Source: Enterococcus phoeniculicola ATCC BAA-412 | GTDB lineage: Bacteria; Bacillota; Bacilli; Lactobacillales; Enterococcaceae | Assembly (NCBI RefSeq): GCF_000407505.1 | Contig: NZ_ASWE01000004.1 | Location: 310,001 to 374,000 of the forward strand | Length of the DNA stretch: 64,000 bases | Reading direction: 5' to 3' | In this document: piece after piece, positions 29,244-37,878 of the stretch | Layout: every line of letters begins with the position of its first letter | Position numbering within the stretch: position 1 is the first letter of the stretch | Notes under the pieces: model-generated | Databases searched by the model: none | The model's input: only the letters and a program-made list of their open reading frames with translations | What the model was told of the DNA's origin: nothing | Program-made: the position numbers and the translations under genes

Positions 29244-29771
29244 ATGTTTTCAAATTATAAACCAACTTGGATGGTAGATGCCATCTATCAAATTACCCCT
29301 TTGCAATTGAAAAAAATGGGCATTAAAGCAGTATTAACGGATTTGGATAATACGCTCATTGCTTGGAACAATCCAGATGGAACACAAGAGCTGTTAAACT
29401 GGATTTTAGAAATGAAGAATGCTGGGATTCCCGTTGTCGTTGTATCTAACAACAAGTCAAGTCGGGTTAAGCGTGCGATTCAGCAATTTGAGCTGGATTA
29501 CGTTGCACGTGCACTGAAACCTTTTGCACGTGGAATTAGATCTGCTCAAAAGAAATTAAATCTTTCAAATGATGAAGTAGTCATGGTTGGTGATCAGATT
29601 ATGACCGATATTCGTGGTGCAAATCGTGCAGGCATCCGAAGTATTCTTGTGAAACCAATCGTAGATACTGATGGTTGGAATACGCAAATTAATCGTTTTT
29701 TTGAACGAAAAATTATGCGTTCTTTAGTAAAAAAACACCCTGAAATGAAATGGCGAGGTGGACTCGAATGA
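29244..29771 (+). CDS. yqeG: YqeG family HAD-type phosphatase
   Basis: This 175-residue HAD IIIA protein has the motifs LTDLDNTLIAWN (I), VVVVSNN (II), LKPF and VGDQIMTDIRGANR (III/IV). The family (YqeG, related to GEP4 phosphatidylglycerophosphate phosphatase) may dephosphorylate PGP. The substrate is not proven in cocci. AAGGAGAC precedes the ATG. It opens the yqe ribosome-biogenesis cluster and overlaps yqeH by 4 bp. Confidence 0.92.
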   Translation: MFSNYKPTWMVDAIYQITPLQLKKMGIKAVLTDLDNTLIAWNNPDGTQELLNWILEMKNAGIPVVVVSNNKSSRVKRAIQQFELDYVARALKPFARGIRSAQKKLNLSNDEVVMVGDQIMTDIRGANRAGIRSILVKPIVDTDGWNTQINRFFERKIMRSLVKKHPEMKWRGGLE

Positions 29772-30877
29772 CAGAAGTAATTCATTGTATTGGCTGTGGA
29801 GCCGAAATACAGACACAAGCCCCTGGTGAGTTAGGTTATACACCAAATGGCGCATTAGAAAAAGGTTTAGCAACTGGAGAAGTCTATTGTCAACGATGTT
29901 TTCGATTGAGACATTATAACGATATTCAAGATGTTCATTTAACAGATGACGATTTCTTGCGTCTGTTAAACACATTAGGACAAGAAGATGCTTTAATTGT
30001 TAATGTAGTAGACATTTTTGATTTTAATGGCTCTCTTATTCCTGGTCTACACCGTTTTGTAGGAGATAATCCAGTACTTTTAGTTGGAAATAAAGTGGAT
30101 ATTTTACCTAAATCACTTAAAAAATCAAAAATGAAGCAGTGGATGGTTGAACGTGCACACGAAGTGGGGCTACGTCCGATAGATGTTCTTTTAACAAGTG
30201 CGAAAAAACCAAATGAGATGGAAGAATTGTTGGCGACGATTGAGAAGTATCGTGAAGGTCGAAATGTCTATGTTGTTGGTGTAACCAATGTTGGAAAATC
30301 AACTTTGATTAATCAAATTATCAAACAGACGGCAGGAATTCAAGATCTAATCACAACCTCTCAGTTTCCCGGAACGACATTAGATAAGATTGAGATTCCG
30401 CTAGATGACGGGCACTTCTTAATAGACACACCGGGAATTATTCATCGACATCAGATGGCACATTATTTAGGAAAAAAAGATTTACGAATCATTGCGCCAA
30501 CTAAGGAAATTAAGCCGAAAATCTATCAGCTGAATGCTGGACAAACACTTTTCTTAGGTGGTCTTGCTCGATTTGATTTTATTCAAGGGGAAAGAAGTTC
30601 ATTTATTGCGTATGTTTCTAATGATATAGAACCCCATAGAACAAAACTGGAAAATGCAGATGCGTTTTACGAAAAACATGTGGGTGGTTTAATACAACCA
30701 CCACGTGTAGATGAAGTGAAGGACTTTCCTGAGCTGATACGTTTTGAGTTTTCAGTAAAAGAAAAAACAGATATAGTTTTTGCCGGTTTAGGTTGGATTA
30801 CCGTTACAAGCCCAGGCGTTGTAGCAGGGTGGGCACCAAAAGGTGTAGATGTAATCAAACGTAAGGCATTGATTTAA
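29768..30877 (+). CDS. yqeH: Ribosome biogenesis GTPase YqeH
   Basis: This circularly permuted GTPase is required for 30S subunit assembly. The 369-residue protein starts with a four-cysteine zinc finger (CIGCG and CQRCFRLRHYND). GNKVDILPKS (G4) is placed before GVTNVGKSTLINQI (G1) and DTPGI (G3), the permuted order that defines the family. ATG 29768 is chosen (GAGGTGG upstream, ATGA overlap with yqeG) instead of an upstream ATG at 29750 inside yqeG. Confidence 0.95.
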   Translation: MTEVIHCIGCGAEIQTQAPGELGYTPNGALEKGLATGEVYCQRCFRLRHYNDIQDVHLTDDDFLRLLNTLGQEDALIVNVVDIFDFNGSLIPGLHRFVGDNPVLLVGNKVDILPKSLKKSKMKQWMVERAHEVGLRPIDVLLTSAKKPNEMEELLATIEKYREGRNVYVVGVTNVGKSTLINQIIKQTAGIQDLITTSQFPGTTLDKIEIPLDDGHFLIDTPGIIHRHQMAHYLGKKDLRIIAPTKEIKPKIYQLNAGQTLFLGGLARFDFIQGERSSFIAYVSNDIEPHRTKLENADAFYEKHVGGLIQPPRVDEVKDFPELIRFEFSVKEKTDIVFAGLGWITVTSPGVVAGWAPKGVDVIKRKALI

Positions 30878-30892
30878 GAAAGAAGGACGATT

Positions 30893-31204
30893 ATGGCGTT
30901 ACGCGGAAAACAAAAGCGTTTTTTAAGAAGTCAGGCACACCACTTACAGCCTATTTTTCAAGTAGGTAAAGGTGGAATGAATGAAGCAATGTGGATTCAG
31001 ATTGAAGAAGCATTAACAAAACGTGAATTGATTAAGATTAGCTTGTTGCAAAATACAGATGAAGTAGCTGAAGATGTAGCAGAGATTCTAGAAAATGAGA
31101 TTCATTGTCAGGTTGTGCAAATTATTGGTCGTGTATTAGTTTTATACAAGCCTTCTGACAAAGAAAAATATCAAAAAATTTCAAAAGAAGTACGTGCAAT
31201 TTAA
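30893..31204 (+). CDS. yhbY: YhbY family ribosome assembly RNA-binding protein
   Basis: This 103-residue CRM-domain protein has the GKGGMNEAMW motif and binds pre-50S ribosomal RNA in studied homologues. AAAGAAGGAC lies before the ATG. It sits 15 nt after yqeH and its stop is 17 nt before the nadD start, in one transcription unit. Confidence 0.93.
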   Translation: MALRGKQKRFLRSQAHHLQPIFQVGKGGMNEAMWIQIEEALTKRELIKISLLQNTDEVAEDVAEILENEIHCQVVQIIGRVLVLYKPSDKEKYQKISKEVRAI

Positions 31205-31220
31205 AAAAGGTGGTGCGATC

Positions 31221-31868
31221 ATGAGTATACAAACGTATTCTGATAATAGGGCAACAGTTTTAACTCTGTCTGAAAAAACAGAAGTGACAAATAGAAAACA
31301 AGTGGGAATTTTAGGTGGGAATTTTAATCCAGTCCATTTGGCTCATTTAATGATTGCAGATCAAGTTGGTCAGGGCTTAGGACTAGATACAGTTTTCTTA
31401 ATGCCTTCTTACTTGCCTCCACATGTGGACGAAAAAAAAACAATTGACGCAGAACATCGTTTAGCTATGCTTGAGCTTGCAGTGGAAGAGAATCCATTAC
31501 TAGCAATTGAAACAATTGAGCTTGATCGAAAAGGAAAAAGCTACACGTATGATACGATGAAGACTTTAACTGAATCAAATCCCAATACGGATTACTATTT
31601 TATTATTGGGGGAGACATGGTAGAATATTTACCAAAATGGCATCGGATTGATGAATTGTTAGAGTTAGTCAATTTTGTAGGAATTAAACGTCCAGAGTTT
31701 GGTACAGAAACTCCTTACCCGATTATTTGGGTGGATGTTCCAGAAATAGATCTAAGCTCCTCTAGCATCCGAAAAAAGGTGAAAAATGGCTGCTCAGTAC
31801 GCTATTTAGTTCCCGATAAGGTGAGAGAGTATATTCAAGAAAAGAGGCTCTATCTCAATGAAGAATAG
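31221..31868 (+). CDS. nadD: Nicotinate-nucleotide adenylyltransferase
   Basis: NadD makes nicotinic acid adenine dinucleotide for NAD synthesis. The nucleotidyltransferase motifs are GILGGNFNPVHLAHL near residue 30 and the C-terminal DLSSSSIRKKV. ATG 31221 follows AAAGGTGG. It carries about 25 residues before the conserved core, somewhat long for the family but in line with enterococcal forms. It overlaps the following yqeK by 11 nt. Confidence 0.94.
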   Translation: MSIQTYSDNRATVLTLSEKTEVTNRKQVGILGGNFNPVHLAHLMIADQVGQGLGLDTVFLMPSYLPPHVDEKKTIDAEHRLAMLELAVEENPLLAIETIELDRKGKSYTYDTMKTLTESNPNTDYYFIIGGDMVEYLPKWHRIDELLELVNFVGIKRPEFGTETPYPIIWVDVPEIDLSSSSIRKKVKNGCSVRYLVPDKVREYIQEKRLYLNEE

Positions 31869-32442
31869 TGAGCAATACACAAGTGAGAAACGTGAACAAT
31901 TGATGCAGCGTGTTCAAATGCAGATGAGTGAACGACGGTTTAAACATGTTTTAGGTGTTGAGGAGACAGCAATTGCCTTAGCGAAAAAATACGGCGCCTC
32001 TCCTGAAAAAGCAAGTATCGCTGCATTAACTCATGATTATGCCAAAGAAAGACCAGATGATGAGTTTATTTTAGTCATTAATCGTGACGGATACGATAAA
32101 GAGTTGCTTAATTATGGCAATGCGATTTGGCACGGTCTTGTCGGAGCGGACTTTGTCTCTAGAGAGCTGGGGATTACAGATGAAGAAATTCTCTCTGCTA
32201 TTCGTTTGCATACTACAGGGGCTGCTCAAATGAGTTTACTGGATAAAATTATTTATGTAGCGGACTATATTGAACCGGGCCGTACATTCCCGGGGGTAAA
32301 AGAAGCACGAGAATTAGCATTACTTGATTTAGATGAGGCAGTTGCGTTTGAGACAAAACACACCTTAGAACATTTATTAGCCCAAGAACAAAAGATTTAT
32401 CCAAAAACAATAGAAACGTATAACTATTGGGTAGCAAAGTAA
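31858..32442 (+). CDS. yqeK: YqeK family HD-domain Ap4A hydrolase
   Basis: This 194-residue HD phosphohydrolase has the metal motif ALTHDYAKERP and the motif ADYIEPGRTFPGVKEAR. YqeK proteins of Gram-positives symmetrically hydrolyse diadenosine tetraphosphate, a stress nucleotide. The start overlaps nadD by 11 nt. It is followed, after 29 nt, by rsfS with its unusual start. Confidence 0.92.
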   Translation: MKNSEQYTSEKREQLMQRVQMQMSERRFKHVLGVEETAIALAKKYGASPEKASIAALTHDYAKERPDDEFILVINRDGYDKELLNYGNAIWHGLVGADFVSRELGITDEEILSAIRLHTTGAAQMSLLDKIIYVADYIEPGRTFPGVKEARELALLDLDEAVAFETKHTLEHLLAQEQKIYPKTIETYNYWVAK

Positions 32443-32471
32443 GCTACAGAGATATCAAGGAGGGAATTATC

Positions 32472-32825
32472 ATAGATAGTCAACAGATGTTAGAAATTGC
32501 AGTAAAAGCAGCTGACTCAAAAAGAGCAGAAGATATTATGGTTTTAGAAGTAAAGGAGATTTCTTTATTAGCGGATTACTTTGTTATCTGTTCGGGAAAT
32601 AGTGAACGTCAGATTAATGCAATTGTGGAAGAAATAATTGAAAAAGAAGAAGAGCAAGAAGTTGAAGTGAAGCGTGTTGAAGGAAAAGATGGTGGAAAAT
32701 GGGTCTTAATTGATTTAGGGGATGTAATTATCCATGTATTCCATACAACTGAACGTAGCTTCTACAATTTAGAAAAATTATGGTCAGATGCTCCTTTGGT
32801 AAGTATTAATGAGTGGGTAAGCTAA
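32472..32825 (+). CDS. rsfS: Ribosomal silencing factor RsfS, AUA start
   Basis: RsfS binds ribosomal protein L14 and blocks subunit joining, slowing translation in starvation. The core AVKAADSKRAEDI, LADYFVICSGNSERQ and WVLIDLGDVIIHVFH are family diagnostic. Homologues start M-x-S directly before this core. Here the matching codon is ATA 32472, exactly 8 nt after AGGAGG (32458-32463). Alternatives are TTG 32427, inside yqeK without a binding site, or ATG 32487, which lacks a binding site and drops conserved residues. The product from AUA is 117 residues. Confidence 0.88.
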   Translation: MDSQQMLEIAVKAADSKRAEDIMVLEVKEISLLADYFVICSGNSERQINAIVEEIIEKEEEQEVEVKRVEGKDGGKWVLIDLGDVIIHVFHTTERSFYNLEKLWSDAPLVSINEWVS

Positions 32826-32826
32826 C

Positions 32827-33564
32827 ATGGCTTACGAAACCTTTGCTTTTGTTTATGACGAGGTCATGGATAGCAGCTTATATGAAAAATGGTTGGCTTT
32901 TTCCAAGCGTCATTTTCCAGAGAATACAAAAGAAGTATTTGAGCTTGCCTGTGGAACAGGTGCTTTAGCCGTTTCTTTTGCAAAAGATGGCTATGAAGTA
33001 ACTGGTTTGGATTTATCAGAAGAAATGCTGATGATTGCAAGCAATCGTGCCTTTGAGGAAGAAGTTGAGGTCCAATTTGTTCAAGGAAACATGCTGGATT
33101 TATCAGAAGTAGGGCAATATGAAGCAATTACCTGCTTTTCAGATTCCCTTTGTTATATGGCTAACCGTCAGGAGGTTCAACAAGTTTTTGATGAAGTGTT
33201 TCAGGCCTTAAAAGAAGAGGGAACCTTTATCTTTGATGTGCATTCTACGTATCAGGTGGATACTGTTTTTCCTGAGTACAGCTATCACTATCAGACAGAT
33301 GATTTTGCTTTTCTTTGGGACAGCTATCCTGGAAAAAAAGAACATAGCATTGAACACTTTTTGACCTTCTTCGTGGAGGACCCCGAGGAACCTAGCCGTT
33401 TTATACGAGAAGATGAACTTCATCAGGAAAGAACCTATACAATGGAGAACTATTTAACGATGTTGGAAAATGCTGGGTTTCATCAAGTGAAGGCTTATGC
33501 TGATTTCACAGATGAAGAGCCTACCGAGACGACACAACGTTGGTTTTTTGTTTGTCAAAAATAG
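32827..33564 (+). CDS. YqeM-type class I SAM methyltransferase
   Basis: This 245-residue methyltransferase has the SAM-binding motif FELACGTGALAVSFA followed by GLDLSEEML. It starts one base after the rsfS stop and is closed by a terminator. YqeM orthologues are always found after rsfS in Firmicutes. The substrate is not known, though the context suggests ribosome or tRNA. Confidence 0.88.
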   Translation: MAYETFAFVYDEVMDSSLYEKWLAFSKRHFPENTKEVFELACGTGALAVSFAKDGYEVTGLDLSEEMLMIASNRAFEEEVEVQFVQGNMLDLSEVGQYEAITCFSDSLCYMANRQEVQQVFDEVFQALKEEGTFIFDVHSTYQVDTVFPEYSYHYQTDDFAFLWDSYPGKKEHSIEHFLTFFVEDPEEPSRFIREDELHQERTYTMENYLTMLENAGFHQVKAYADFTDEEPTETTQRWFFVCQK

Positions 33565-33573
33565 CCTGCCAAT

Positions 33574-33618
33574 AAAAGGTTGGACAGTACCTTAGTGGGG
33601 CTGTGCCAACCTTTTTTT
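33574..33618 (+). terminator. Terminator of the yqe cluster
   Basis: AAAGGTTGG pairs with CCAACCTTT, with an inner ACAG/CTGT pairing, followed by a run of T residues. Confidence 0.85.
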
Positions 33619-33638
33619 AGATAGAACGGAGGGAATAG

Positions 33639-34814
33639 ATGAGAAGCTGTGGGATAGTAGTAGAGTATAATCCTTTTCATAATGGACACTTGTATCACAT
33701 AGAACAAGCTAGACAGATTAGTCAAGCTGAGGTCGTTATTGCTGTTATGAGCGGGAATTTTCTTCAGCGTGGAGAGCCAGCAATTTTTGATAAATGGGTA
33801 CGAGCAAAAGAAGCATTAACACATGGTGCAGATATTGTGATTGAATTACCTGTAGAGTGGTCTGTACAATCAGCTGATTATTTTGCCAAAGGAGCGGTTC
33901 AACTCCTGCATGCGATGAGATGTGATGCGATTTGTTTTGGTACAGATAGTCATGAGTCATTTGATTACGAAACTTTTGGTTCATTTGTGAAAGAAAATCA
34001 GCAGGAAGTGGAGAAAATATTCCAGTCTTTACAAGATTCTTCGCTCTCTTATCCGCAAAAAATGACAGAGGTCTTTCAAAAAATCTATCCGGACATTTCT
34101 TTAGATTATACCTCCCCCAATCATATTTTAGGACTTAGTTATGCAAAAGAGAATGCTTTGTATGAATCTCCAATGAAAATCTATCCTATTTTGCGCAACT
34201 CAGCGGACTATCATGATGCTGTCTTTTCTTCAGAAAAAATTGCAAGTGCAACGGCTATTCGTAAAGCAGTTAGTGAAAATAGAGAGACAAGCAATTATGT
34301 GCCGGAGCAAACACAAACAGATTTGAAGACACAGTATGCTTCAAGCTGGGAAGATTATTGGTCATATCTCCAATATAAGATTCTTTCTACCGAAGTGGAG
34401 GAATTAAGGCAGCTTTATCAAATGAATGAGGGGCTAGAGTATCGAATAAAAAGGGCTGCAATAGAGTCAGAAAGCTTTGAACAGTTTATTCAACTTGTTA
34501 AGAGTAAACGGTACACACAAACAAGACTACAACGTTTGGCTTGCTATGTTCTGTTGAATATCAAAGAAGAAGAAATCAAACGACAATGGTCGAATCCTTA
34601 TTTGCATGTATTAGGATTTACGAATAAAGGGCAGCTGTATTTGAAGAAAAAGAAGAAATCTATCAAGGTTCCTTTAATTTCAAAAATTGGCAAAAAAGAA
34701 GAACAATATACACTTCTTGTTCGAGGCGATAGAATTTATCAAATGGGCATAAAAAAAGAAGAACAAAATTTTGGTAGAATTCCAATAAGAATAGCAGGTG
34801 AAACAAATGAATGA
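33639..34814 (+). CDS. tmcAL: tRNA(Met) cytidine acetate ligase
   Basis: This 391-residue nucleotidyltransferase-fold protein (YlbM family) opens with GIVVEYNPFHNGHLYHIEQ and MSGNFLQRGEPAIFDKWVRA. TmcAL of Bacillus subtilis makes N4-acetylcytidine at the wobble position of elongator tRNA-Met from acetate and ATP. ACGGAGGGAATAG precedes ATG 33639. The next methyltransferase gene overlaps its end by 8 nt. Confidence 0.92.
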   Translation: MRSCGIVVEYNPFHNGHLYHIEQARQISQAEVVIAVMSGNFLQRGEPAIFDKWVRAKEALTHGADIVIELPVEWSVQSADYFAKGAVQLLHAMRCDAICFGTDSHESFDYETFGSFVKENQQEVEKIFQSLQDSSLSYPQKMTEVFQKIYPDISLDYTSPNHILGLSYAKENALYESPMKIYPILRNSADYHDAVFSSEKIASATAIRKAVSENRETSNYVPEQTQTDLKTQYASSWEDYWSYLQYKILSTEVEELRQLYQMNEGLEYRIKRAAIESESFEQFIQLVKSKRYTQTRLQRLACYVLLNIKEEEIKRQWSNPYLHVLGFTNKGQLYLKKKKKSIKVPLISKIGKKEEQYTLLVRGDRIYQMGIKKEEQNFGRIPIRIAGETNE

Positions 34815-35532
34815 ATATGATAATCTTGAATTTTTTGAATCCTATAGCCAAATGGAGCGCTCAAAAAAAGGGTTGGCAGGTGCAGGTGAGTGGCATCAAT
34901 TTAAAAAACTGCTTCCTGATTTTCGGGGAAAACGTGTGTTGGATTTAGGTTGTGGCTATGGCTGGCATTGCCGATATGCAATTGAGCATGGAGCTTCTTT
35001 TGTACTGGGCTTAGATACTTCACAGCGAATGCTTGATCAAGCAAAACAGATGACGCAAACACAAGCGATTCACTATAAGAATATGAAGATAGAGGATGTT
35101 AATCAGTTAGAACAGACCTTTGATTGTGTGATTAGCTCACTGGCGTTACATTATGTTTCTTCGTTTGAAGAGGTTGTACAAAAAGTTTATGGATTGCTCA
35201 CAGAAAAAGGCACTTTTGTATTCTCAGTAGAACATCCTATCTTTACTGCAGAGGGGACAGAGGACTGGATATACGATGAAAAAAAGAACAAAATTGCTTG
35301 GCCAGTAGATTCCTATTTTGATGAAGGAATTAGAGAAACAACATTTTTAGGGAAAAAAGTGAGCAAATATCATAAGACGCTGACTACTTATTTGAATAGT
35401 CTTTTGATAAATGGATTTGATCTCCTAGAAGTAGTGGAGGCAACACCAGATCCAAGCATGATGGATTTACCTGATATGAAGGACGAGCTAAGACGCCCAA
35501 TGATGCTGTTGATTTCTGCCAGAAAAAAATAA
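34807..35532 (+). CDS. Class I SAM-dependent methyltransferase
   Basis: This methyltransferase of about 241 residues has the SAM motif VLDLGCGYGWHCRYA, then GLDTSQRML and the post-motif SLALHYV. It belongs to the Methyltransf_11/UbiE-like superfamily; the substrate is unknown. ATG 34807 follows AGGTGA by 5 nt. A GTG at 34798 is possible but has no binding site. It overlaps tmcAL. Confidence 0.85.
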   Translation: MNEYDNLEFFESYSQMERSKKGLAGAGEWHQFKKLLPDFRGKRVLDLGCGYGWHCRYAIEHGASFVLGLDTSQRMLDQAKQMTQTQAIHYKNMKIEDVNQLEQTFDCVISSLALHYVSSFEEVVQKVYGLLTEKGTFVFSVEHPIFTAEGTEDWIYDEKKNKIAWPVDSYFDEGIRETTFLGKKVSKYHKTLTTYLNSLLINGFDLLEVVEATPDPSMMDLPDMKDELRRPMMLLISARKK

Positions 35533-35640
35533 ATGTCTGCTTTCTGAAAAAAGACTTCACAGAAACGGATTTCACAAGTATAATAATACAGGACGTTTTA
35601 TATTAGAAAAACAATAGATAAAAGAAAGTGACGTGATAGT

Positions 35641-36357
35641 ATGGGTCGTAAATGGGCAAATATTGTGGCAAAAAAGACTGCCAAAGATGCAAATAATAGC
35701 CGGATTTATGCGAAGTTTGGAATTGAAATTTATGCAGCAGCAAAATCTGGTGATCCTGATCCACACGCAAATCAAAAATTACGTTTTGTTATTGAACGCG
35801 CAAAAACATACAATGTACCAAAACACATTATTGATCGTGCGATTGAAAAAGCAAAAGGTTCAGGAGATGAACAGTATTCAGAACTTCGCTATGAAGGGTT
35901 TGGGCCAAATGGTTCAATGGTCATCGTGGACACATTGACAAACAATGTAAATCGTACTGCAGCAGATGTTCGTGCTGCCTTCGGTAAAAACGGTGGGAAC
36001 ATGGGTGTCAGTGGAGCAGTTTCTTACATGTTTGACAATACAGCTATCTTTGGATTTAAAGGGGAAGATAGTGATGAGCTCTTAGAGTATCTAATGGACA
36101 AAGAAATTGATGTTCGTGATATTTTAGAAGAGGAAGACCAGTTAATCGTTTATGGTGAGCCAGAAGATTTCCATGCCATCCAGGAAGCCTTGAAGGAAAA
36201 AGGAATCGAAGAATTTTCAGTTGCTGAAATTCAAATGCTCGCTCAAAACGAAGTAACGTTAGAAGGCGATGACTTACTAAAATTCGAAAAGATGATTGAT
36301 GTGTTGGATGATTTAGAAGACGTGCAACAAATCTTCCATAATGTGGATTTGGATTAA
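35641..36357 (+). CDS. YebC/PmpR family protein
   Basis: This 238-residue protein begins [16 protein letters not shown], matching the YebC family (TACO1-like). Members have been described as transcription regulators and, more recently, as translation factors for proline stretches, so the role should be left open. Three domains of the family are complete. The leader upstream is about 100 nt; a terminator follows. Confidence 0.92.
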   Translation: MGRKWANIVAKKTAKDANNSRIYAKFGIEIYAAAKSGDPDPHANQKLRFVIERAKTYNVPKHIIDRAIEKAKGSGDEQYSELRYEGFGPNGSMVIVDTLTNNVNRTAADVRAAFGKNGGNMGVSGAVSYMFDNTAIFGFKGEDSDELLEYLMDKEIDVRDILEEEDQLIVYGEPEDFHAIQEALKEKGIEEFSVAEIQMLAQNEVTLEGDDLLKFEKMIDVLDDLEDVQQIFHNVDLD

Positions 36358-36362
36358 AATCG

Positions 36363-36385
36363 ATTCTTTGTCAACTAATGTTGTT
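36363..36385. repeat. ISL3-family terminal inverted repeat relic
   Basis: TTCTTTGTCAACTAATGTTG resembles the ends of ISL3-family elements (typically CTTTGTCAACT). It lies just outside the transposase 3' relic at 36437, the expected position. Confidence 0.6.
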
Positions 36386-36406
36386 TTAAAAATAAGTCAC
36401 AGAGTT

Positions 36407-36431
36407 GAGAACATTTCGGTGTTCTCTTTTT
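36407..36431 (+). terminator. Terminator of the yebC gene
   Basis: GAGAACA pairs with TGTTCTC around TTTCGG and is followed by five T residues. Confidence 0.85.
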
Positions 36432-36436
36432 GTTTT

Positions 36437-36752
36437 CTAGATGAGTTCAAAGAGACCTTGTTGGACAAGAATCCGCAGACGTAGGTGACGAAATGTTCGA
36501 AAGCCAAAAGCAATTCGTTTGATTACTTGGTTTAGGTTGATTTTTCCTTCTAGTTTCCTGTTAGAATAGCTGTACATCAAGGCATTACAAATGGCTTTTC
36601 GATGTTTTCTAAGGTAGAGAACGGCTTTCTCGAGGTCTTTTTTCCAGTTGCTCAATACAAGTATAAAAGCTCTCATATTCCTTATTTTCAAAGGATTCTA
36701 AGAGTTCTTGGTAAATTTTATAGCTTTCTCTTAGGTTAGGATGGGATTAAAT
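36437..36752 (-). pseudogene. 3' relic of an ISL3-family transposase
   Basis: On the minus strand, about 105 codons encode the transposase C-terminus. It begins with LRESYKIYQELLESF and ends with SNRKLEGKINLNQVIKR and the RTFRHLRLRIL tail, as in ISL3-family DDE transposases. One frameshift near 36640 splits it into two frames. The rest of the gene and the second inverted repeat are missing, so it is immobile. The terminal inverted-repeat remnant lies at 36363-36385. Confidence 0.8.
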
Positions 36753-37157
36753 TGTGAAAAAATAATTCTGGTAGTAAGTCTTCTTTTTTAGCACAGGCGT
36801 ACGGTACAACAATATGAATATAGAAATGAATGAACCGTGCTCAAATAATGACGACTTAGCTATATACCTTTCAAAAGTTATTGATACTTTGAGTGACAGA
36901 TTTATCCATTCGTTTTAAGAGAAAAACAGACAAATCTTTATGCTTAACTGCTTTTCTCTTCTCTATTTTTTTTTAATATAGAATTTACTTCTTCTATTTT
37001 TTTGGAAAGTTTTCGGATGAGCTTAACTTATTTTAGAATAGAAAAAAATAGCTCGAAGGGATGAAGATGGATCATTTTTAAAGGGAGGCAAGTTTAAAAG
37101 GACGTAGTTATTGTTAATGACAAAAACATGTTAGAATAATTAAAGGGAGTGATTAAC
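36753..37157. other. Intergenic DNA beyond the IS relic
   Basis: AT-rich sequence without a recognisable gene. It may hold eroded IS sequence next to the relic, but I cannot read transposase similarity further. The end carries the binding site AAGGGAG of the next gene. Confidence 0.4.
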
Positions 37158-37646
37158 TTGGATTTATATGGATTAGTAGAAAAAAAACTGAATGAGCTTA
37201 AAATTCCTTTTCAAGTAGTGGATCACCCACCAGCATTGACTACGGAGGAAGCTGACAGTTTTATAGAAGGTATTGAAGGTGTGAGAACAAAATCAATGTT
37301 TTTGACGAATAAAAACAAAACAGCATACTATTTAGTAATTATGGATGATCAGAAAAGATTAGATATGGATAAGATAAAAGAAGTTACTGGAGAAAAAAGA
37401 ATTAAAATGGCCTCTGAAAATAGTTTAATGGAAAAAATGAATTTACCCGTTGGTGTAGTTTCAGTTTTTGGACTTTTAAATAATAAAGAAAAAGATATCC
37501 AAGTATACTTTGATGAAGAGATTACAAAAGAAACACGTATGAGTTTTCACCCTAATATAAATACTAAAACGATTTTTGTAAATACTAGTGATATTTTTAA
37601 ATTCCTGCAAAGTATTAATTTCAACTACTCAATTATTGATATTTAG
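37158..37646 (+). CDS. YbaK/ProX-type aminoacyl-tRNA deacylase
   Basis: This 162-residue protein of the YbaK/ProRS-associated domain family (PrdX/ProX) hydrolyses mischarged tRNAs such as Ala-tRNA-Pro. Visible features are PFQVVDHPPALTTEEAD, the conserved lysine in GVRTKSMFLTNK and the GVVSVFGLLNN loop. TTG 37158 is preferred: AAGGGAG lies 8 nt before it. GTG 37149 would overlap the binding site. It stands alone between the IS relic and decayed DNA, and may have been acquired or stranded there. Confidence 0.82.
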   Translation: MDLYGLVEKKLNELKIPFQVVDHPPALTTEEADSFIEGIEGVRTKSMFLTNKNKTAYYLVIMDDQKRLDMDKIKEVTGEKRIKMASENSLMEKMNLPVGVVSVFGLLNNKEKDIQVYFDEEITKETRMSFHPNINTKTIFVNTSDIFKFLQSINFNYSIIDI

Positions 37647-37653
37647 TTCCTTA

Positions 37654-37846
37654 TTTCAGGTATTAATAAAGATTCAATATGAGAATGTTGTTTCAGAAGG
37701 GAAAGTCAACCGAGAGATGTATCAGTCGAAGCTTTTTATGAGAATTATCAACTAGATCAAATGATAGATAGTGACATGAAAGAATTGTTTAGAGATTATT
37801 TTATGTTGATGGGTGGGTTTGTACAAAGTGTAAGACAAAAAAGTTG
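37654..37846 (+). pseudogene. Decayed reading frame of unknown origin
   Basis: Two overlapping frames give protein-like sequence without a start codon or binding site: KIQYENVVSEGKVNREMYQ in one frame and VSVEAFYENYQLDQM continuing to FMLMGGFVQSVRQKS in another. This looks like the C-terminal end of a gene with a frameshift. I do not recognise the family. Confidence 0.4.
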
Positions 37847-37872
37847 AAAACGCTTGCTTTTTATGGTATAAA
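37844..37872 (+). promoter_or_regulatory. Promoter with overlapping cre-like site
   Basis: TTGAAA (37844-37849), a 17-nt spacer and TATAAA (37867-37872) form a near-consensus promoter. TTGAAAACGCTTGCT (37844-37858) fits the relaxed catabolite-responsive element WTGNAANCGNWNNCW at every position and covers the -35, which would suit CcpA repression. Confidence 0.7.
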
Positions 37873-37878
37873 ATAAGT

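Noticed and set aside
32427-32471. TTG start at 32427 for rsfS
   Set aside because: It lies within the yqeK coding end, has no ribosome binding site, and would add residues encoded by the binding site itself.
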